From positions 1 to 64,000 of the forward strand of contig NZ_JBHZRU010000012.1 in assembly GCF_043641925.1 (NCBI RefSeq): a DNA stretch of 64,000 nucleotides, in the 5' to 3' direction. This DNA comes from Paenisporosarcina quisquiliarum_A. GTDB lineage: Bacteria > Bacillota > Bacilli > Bacillales_A > Planococcaceae. Shown piece by piece: positions 61,376 through 64,000 of the stretch. Position 1 is the stretch's first letter. Each line of letters opens with the position of its first letter. The position numbers were made by a program, and so were the translations under genes. A model generated the notes under the pieces. It saw only the letters and a list, made by a program, of their open reading frames with translations. It ran no database searches and was not told the origin of the DNA.

Positions 61376-62416
61376 TCATAAGTCGTCAAAGCCATTATCC
61401 TGAACATTTATTTTTACGTATTGCCTCGATTTCTGTTCGAAGAAATCAGTCTTACCTAAATCAACTTCTTCGTATGCTTTAATCCATTTCAAAGGGTTTT
61501 TTCGATAGGTAGGAAAAGGCCGATCACTCTTTAGTTGTGCACATCGGACATTCGCGTAAAAGTAAATATAGGATTCCACTTCCTCCACATCAAGTCCATC
61601 GATTTTATTTCCAATGATTTCACCGGCCCATTCGATTTCAAGCTCAGCTGCTTCTTTAAATATTCTCTCTACATCTCTTTTTCTCTCCACCGTATTCATT
61701 TCTGGATATTCCTCTAATAATTCCAAATAGATTTTGACAAATAAATCGACGTGAATTTGCTCATCGCGATTAATGTAGTTAATCATTGTACTTGTTCCTA
61801 CCATCTTTTGGTGTCGCGCCAAATGATAAAAGAAGGCAAAACCTGAGTAAAAGAACAATCCTTCTAGAACAACGTCATAGACGATGGCTGTTAATAAAGA
61901 ATCGACATTCGGTTGATTGGTGAATTCTTCATAACCCTTCATCACGAATTTATTGCGTTTATGCAAAACTGGCTCCGTACGCCAAAAGTCAAATACACGA
62001 TCTTGCTCTGTTTTTGCCACTAAACTAGACAATACATATGAATACGAATGATTATGAATTACTTCTTGTTGAGCTAAAATAATCATCAAGGCATTCAAGC
62101 TAGAATCCGTTAAGTAATCGGCTACCTTCCCTGCAAAATCTGTCTGTATGCTATCGAGCAGAGCGAGTAAGCCAATTATTTTCAAAAACGCTTCTCTTTC
62201 TTCATTCTTTAGTAGTGAAAATTGTTTTACATCGGTTCCCATATTGATTTCAAATGGGGTCCAGAAATTACCCAGCATACGTTTGTACTTTGGATACGCC
62301 CAACCAAAACGTACATCATCCCAGTTTAATACATTTGAGGAGGACCCATTCACGATACCTGTCGACCGATTTGGTGCTTCAATATCCATGAGCTTTCGCT
62401 TAATAATCGTCGTCAT
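61376..62416 (-). CDS. nrdB: Class I ribonucleotide reductase, beta subunit
   Basis: A 346-residue radical-generating subunit. Metal ligands are in LLDSIQTD (Asp), EVIHNHSYSY (Glu and His), VVLEGLFFYSGF (Glu) and NRDEQIHVD (Glu and His). The Tyr seven residues after the Glu in EVIHNHSY is at the place of E. coli Tyr122, the stable radical. The ATG at 62416 is preceded by AAGGGGGA, and the frame upstream overlaps the alpha gene. It lies 13 bp after the alpha subunit gene. Whether it is class Ia (diiron) or Ib (dimanganese, needing NrdI) cannot be settled in this window. Confidence 0.88.
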   Translation of the reverse strand: MTTIIKRKLMDIEAPNRSTGIVNGSSSNVLNWDDVRFGWAYPKYKRMLGNFWTPFEINMGTDVKQFSLLKNEEREAFLKIIGLLALLDSIQTDFAGKVADYLTDSSLNALMIILAQQEVIHNHSYSYVLSSLVAKTEQDRVFDFWRTEPVLHKRNKFVMKGYEEFTNQPNVDSLLTAIVYDVVLEGLFFYSGFAFFYHLARHQKMVGTSTMINYINRDEQIHVDLFVKIYLELLEEYPEMNTVERKRDVERIFKEAAELEIEWAGEIIGNKIDGLDVEEVESYIYFYANVRCAQLKSDRPFPTYRKNPLKWIKAYEEVDLGKTDFFEQKSRQYVKINVQDNGFDDL

Positions 62417-62429
62417 TTCTCTTTCCCCC

Positions 62430-64000
62430 TTAGCTTGAACAAGATTCACATTCGAGTAATTCAATTGACGTTGACCGAACATAGTAAGTCGTTTTTAATC
62501 CACTTTTCCATGCATCCATATGTAAATCGAGTAATTCTCTTGCTTTGATCGAATTTTGTACATAGAAATTCAAAGAAATTCCCTGGTCAACATGTCTTTG
62601 TCTCGCTGCATTTTGTTTTAACGTCCAATGTTGATCTATAAAATAAGCTGATTTGTAAAACCAAGTTGTTTCTTTATTCAAATCAGGAACCGTCACTGGA
62701 ATTTTGTAATCCTTCTTTTCTTCCGAATAACTTTTTTGGAAGATTGGATCAATGCTAGCTGTGCTGCCAGCTATAATGGAAGTCGTTGAGTTTGGGGCTA
62801 CAGCCATTAAATAACCATTTCTCATCCCGTTCATTGCAACTTCGAAGCGCAAATTTCTCCATTTACTTGACGTGTACCCTCTATTTTCAAAATAAGCTCC
62901 CGTATGAAAATCAGATCCTTCAAATAATGGATAAGAGCCTTTTTCTTGAGCCAATTTCATCGACGCTTGAATCGTTAAATACGCAATTTCTTCATAAAGG
63001 ACATCTGCAAACTCAACCGCTTCATCCGATTCCCAGCGAATGCTCTTTAGTGCAAGTAAGTGGTGCCAACCAAATGTCCCTAACCCAATTCCACGATACC
63101 TGGCATTTGTTCTCTCTGCTTGAGGAACAGGAATCATGTTTAAATCGATGACATTATCCAGCATTCGAACTTGAACATCGATTAATCGTTCTAACATACC
63201 TGCGGGTACTGCCTTACCTAGATTAATAGATGACAAATTACACACCACAAAATCTCCAGGTTTTTTTCTAGTTATAATTACATCATTTTCAATCGTAATG
63301 GATTCAAATACTGTTGCACTCATATTTTGCATAATTTCTGTACATAAATTACTGCTGTAAATCATACCTTTATGTTTATTTGTATTACTTCGATTCACTT
63401 CATCTCTGTAAAACATAAACGGAACGCCTGTCTCAAGTTGGCTTCTCATAATTCGTTTTATCAAGTCGATTGCAGGAACTATTTCACGAGAAAGTCTTGT
63501 ATCATTTACACACTCTTCATATTTCTTTCTAAACGTCCCTGCTCCTTTTGTTTCATCAAAATAATCTTCTAACGAATAGCCCTTAATTGACCTGATTTCA
63601 TGTGGATCAAATAATACCCAATCCTCTCGAGCATCTACTTTCTCCATAAAAATATCAGGTAAACAAACCCCCGTGAAAATATCATGTGCTCGTTGCCTTT
63701 CATCTCCATTATTCAATTTCAAATCCAAAAAAGGCAGGATGTCTTTATGCCAAATATCTAAATATACAGCAATTGCTCCTTGACGTTGACCGAGCTGATC
63801 GACACTTACCGCTGTATTATTTAGTTGCTTGATCCAAGGTAATACACCACTTGATGCCCCTTTGAACCCACGAATGGATGAGCCCCTGCTCCTTACTTTC
63901 CCCATATAAATGCCGATTCCGCCTCCATATTTCGAAAGGGTCGCTACATCCGTATTGGAATCGTAAATTCCTTGCAGGCTATCATCCACCGTGTCAATAA
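62430..64000 (-). CDS. nrdA: Class I ribonucleotide reductase, alpha subunit (5' part outside window)
   Basis: The C-terminal 523 residues of the catalytic subunit; the frame runs on through the window edge, so the true start is further upstream. Visible are YGGGIGIYMGKVR, SSGVLPWIKQLNNT, NLCTEI (with the active-site Cys), the central NLSSINLGK (Cys just before) and MAVAPNSTTSIIAGSTASIDP, and a C-terminal CESC pair that passes electrons from thioredoxin or glutaredoxin. It converts ribonucleoside diphosphates to deoxy forms. Followed by the beta subunit gene with 13 bp between. Confidence 0.9.
   Translation of the reverse strand, partial: IDTVDDSLQGIYDSNTDVATLSKYGGGIGIYMGKVRSRGSSIRGFKGASSGVLPWIKQLNNTAVSVDQLGQRQGAIAVYLDIWHKDILPFLDLKLNNGDERQRAHDIFTGVCLPDIFMEKVDAREDWVLFDPHEIRSIKGYSLEDYFDETKGAGTFRKKYEECVNDTRLSREIVPAIDLIKRIMRSQLETGVPFMFYRDEVNRSNTNKHKGMIYSSNLCTEIMQNMSATVFESITIENDVIITRKKPGDFVVCNLSSINLGKAVPAGMLERLIDVQVRMLDNVIDLNMIPVPQAERTNARYRGIGLGTFGWHHLLALKSIRWESDEAVEFADVLYEEIAYLTIQASMKLAQEKGSYPLFEGSDFHTGAYFENRGYTSSKWRNLRFEVAMNGMRNGYLMAVAPNSTTSIIAGSTASIDPIFQKSYSEEKKDYKIPVTVPDLNKETTWFYKSAYFIDQHWTLKQNAARQRHVDQGISLNFYVQNSIKARELLDLHMDAWKSGLKTTYYVRSTSIELLECESCSS

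Overview
The window is AT-rich, low-GC Gram-positive chromosomal DNA of the order Bacillales, most likely a Planococcaceae-type soil bacterium (Sporosarcina / Paenisporosarcina / Psychrobacillus-like; this is inference from gene content and style, not a database match). Supporting signs are AGGAGG ribosome sites with frequent TTG/GTG starts, HelD, a YfiB/YfiC-type heterodimeric ABC exporter, a Zur-box-controlled zinc GTPase (ZagA), perfect CcpA cre sites, and a tRNA-Ala with no encoded CCA. Genes are single or in short operons on both strands, usually separated by clear rho-independent terminators.

Layout. 0-5 kb: a membrane-anchored phospholipase D-like protein, then a small foreign-looking cassette (TetR, SGNH hydrolase, truncated SDR) enclosed by ~115-bp inverted repeats, then a cytidine/blasticidin-type deaminase and an ECF sigma factor. 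5-16 kb: housekeeping and signalling genes (CNNM/CorC transporter, M20 dipeptidase, nitroreductase, GAF-HD-GYP and 7TMR-GGDEF c-di-GMP proteins, a PlsY-family protein, DegV, a secreted-type amidase domain with a probable CTG start). 16-18.5 kb: a TnpB-only IS200/IS605-type element next to a 5'-truncated HD-GYP gene, then tRNA-Ala(GGC). 18.6-27.6 kb: DUF2804, GDPD, tryptophan 2,3-dioxygenase, HelD, Zur-regulated ZagA, a double GNAT protein and an acyltransferase. 27.6-46 kb: heterodimeric ABC exporter, chemoreceptor, EamA permease, PAS-GGDEF-EAL protein, split ThrE exporter, adenine deaminase, a GntR-controlled ABC operon and a secreted beta-propeller protein. 46-52.5 kb: an ABC-F antibiotic-resistance-type ATPase preceded by a 43-codon leader ORF and an intrinsic terminator (ribosome-mediated attenuator), and a catabolite-controlled operon that looks like a lysine to glutaryl-CoA pathway. 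52.6-60.7 kb: AIM24-family protein, MFS permease, a CitA/DcuS-type two-component system driving a TctCBA tricarboxylate transporter. 60.8-64 kb: VOC protein and class I ribonucleotide reductase (alpha subunit cut by the window edge).

The most unusual structure is non-coding. Several intergenic regions carry short direct-repeat arrays that all have an exact 21-bp period, but with three different core sequences (cores ACTCGTCA, CTCAGTTAGAA and ATAATTTGGCGTTT). One of them is itself embedded in a 237-bp tandem repeat present 2.5 times. I cannot assign these arrays to any known feature type and regard them as the best candidate for something undescribed.
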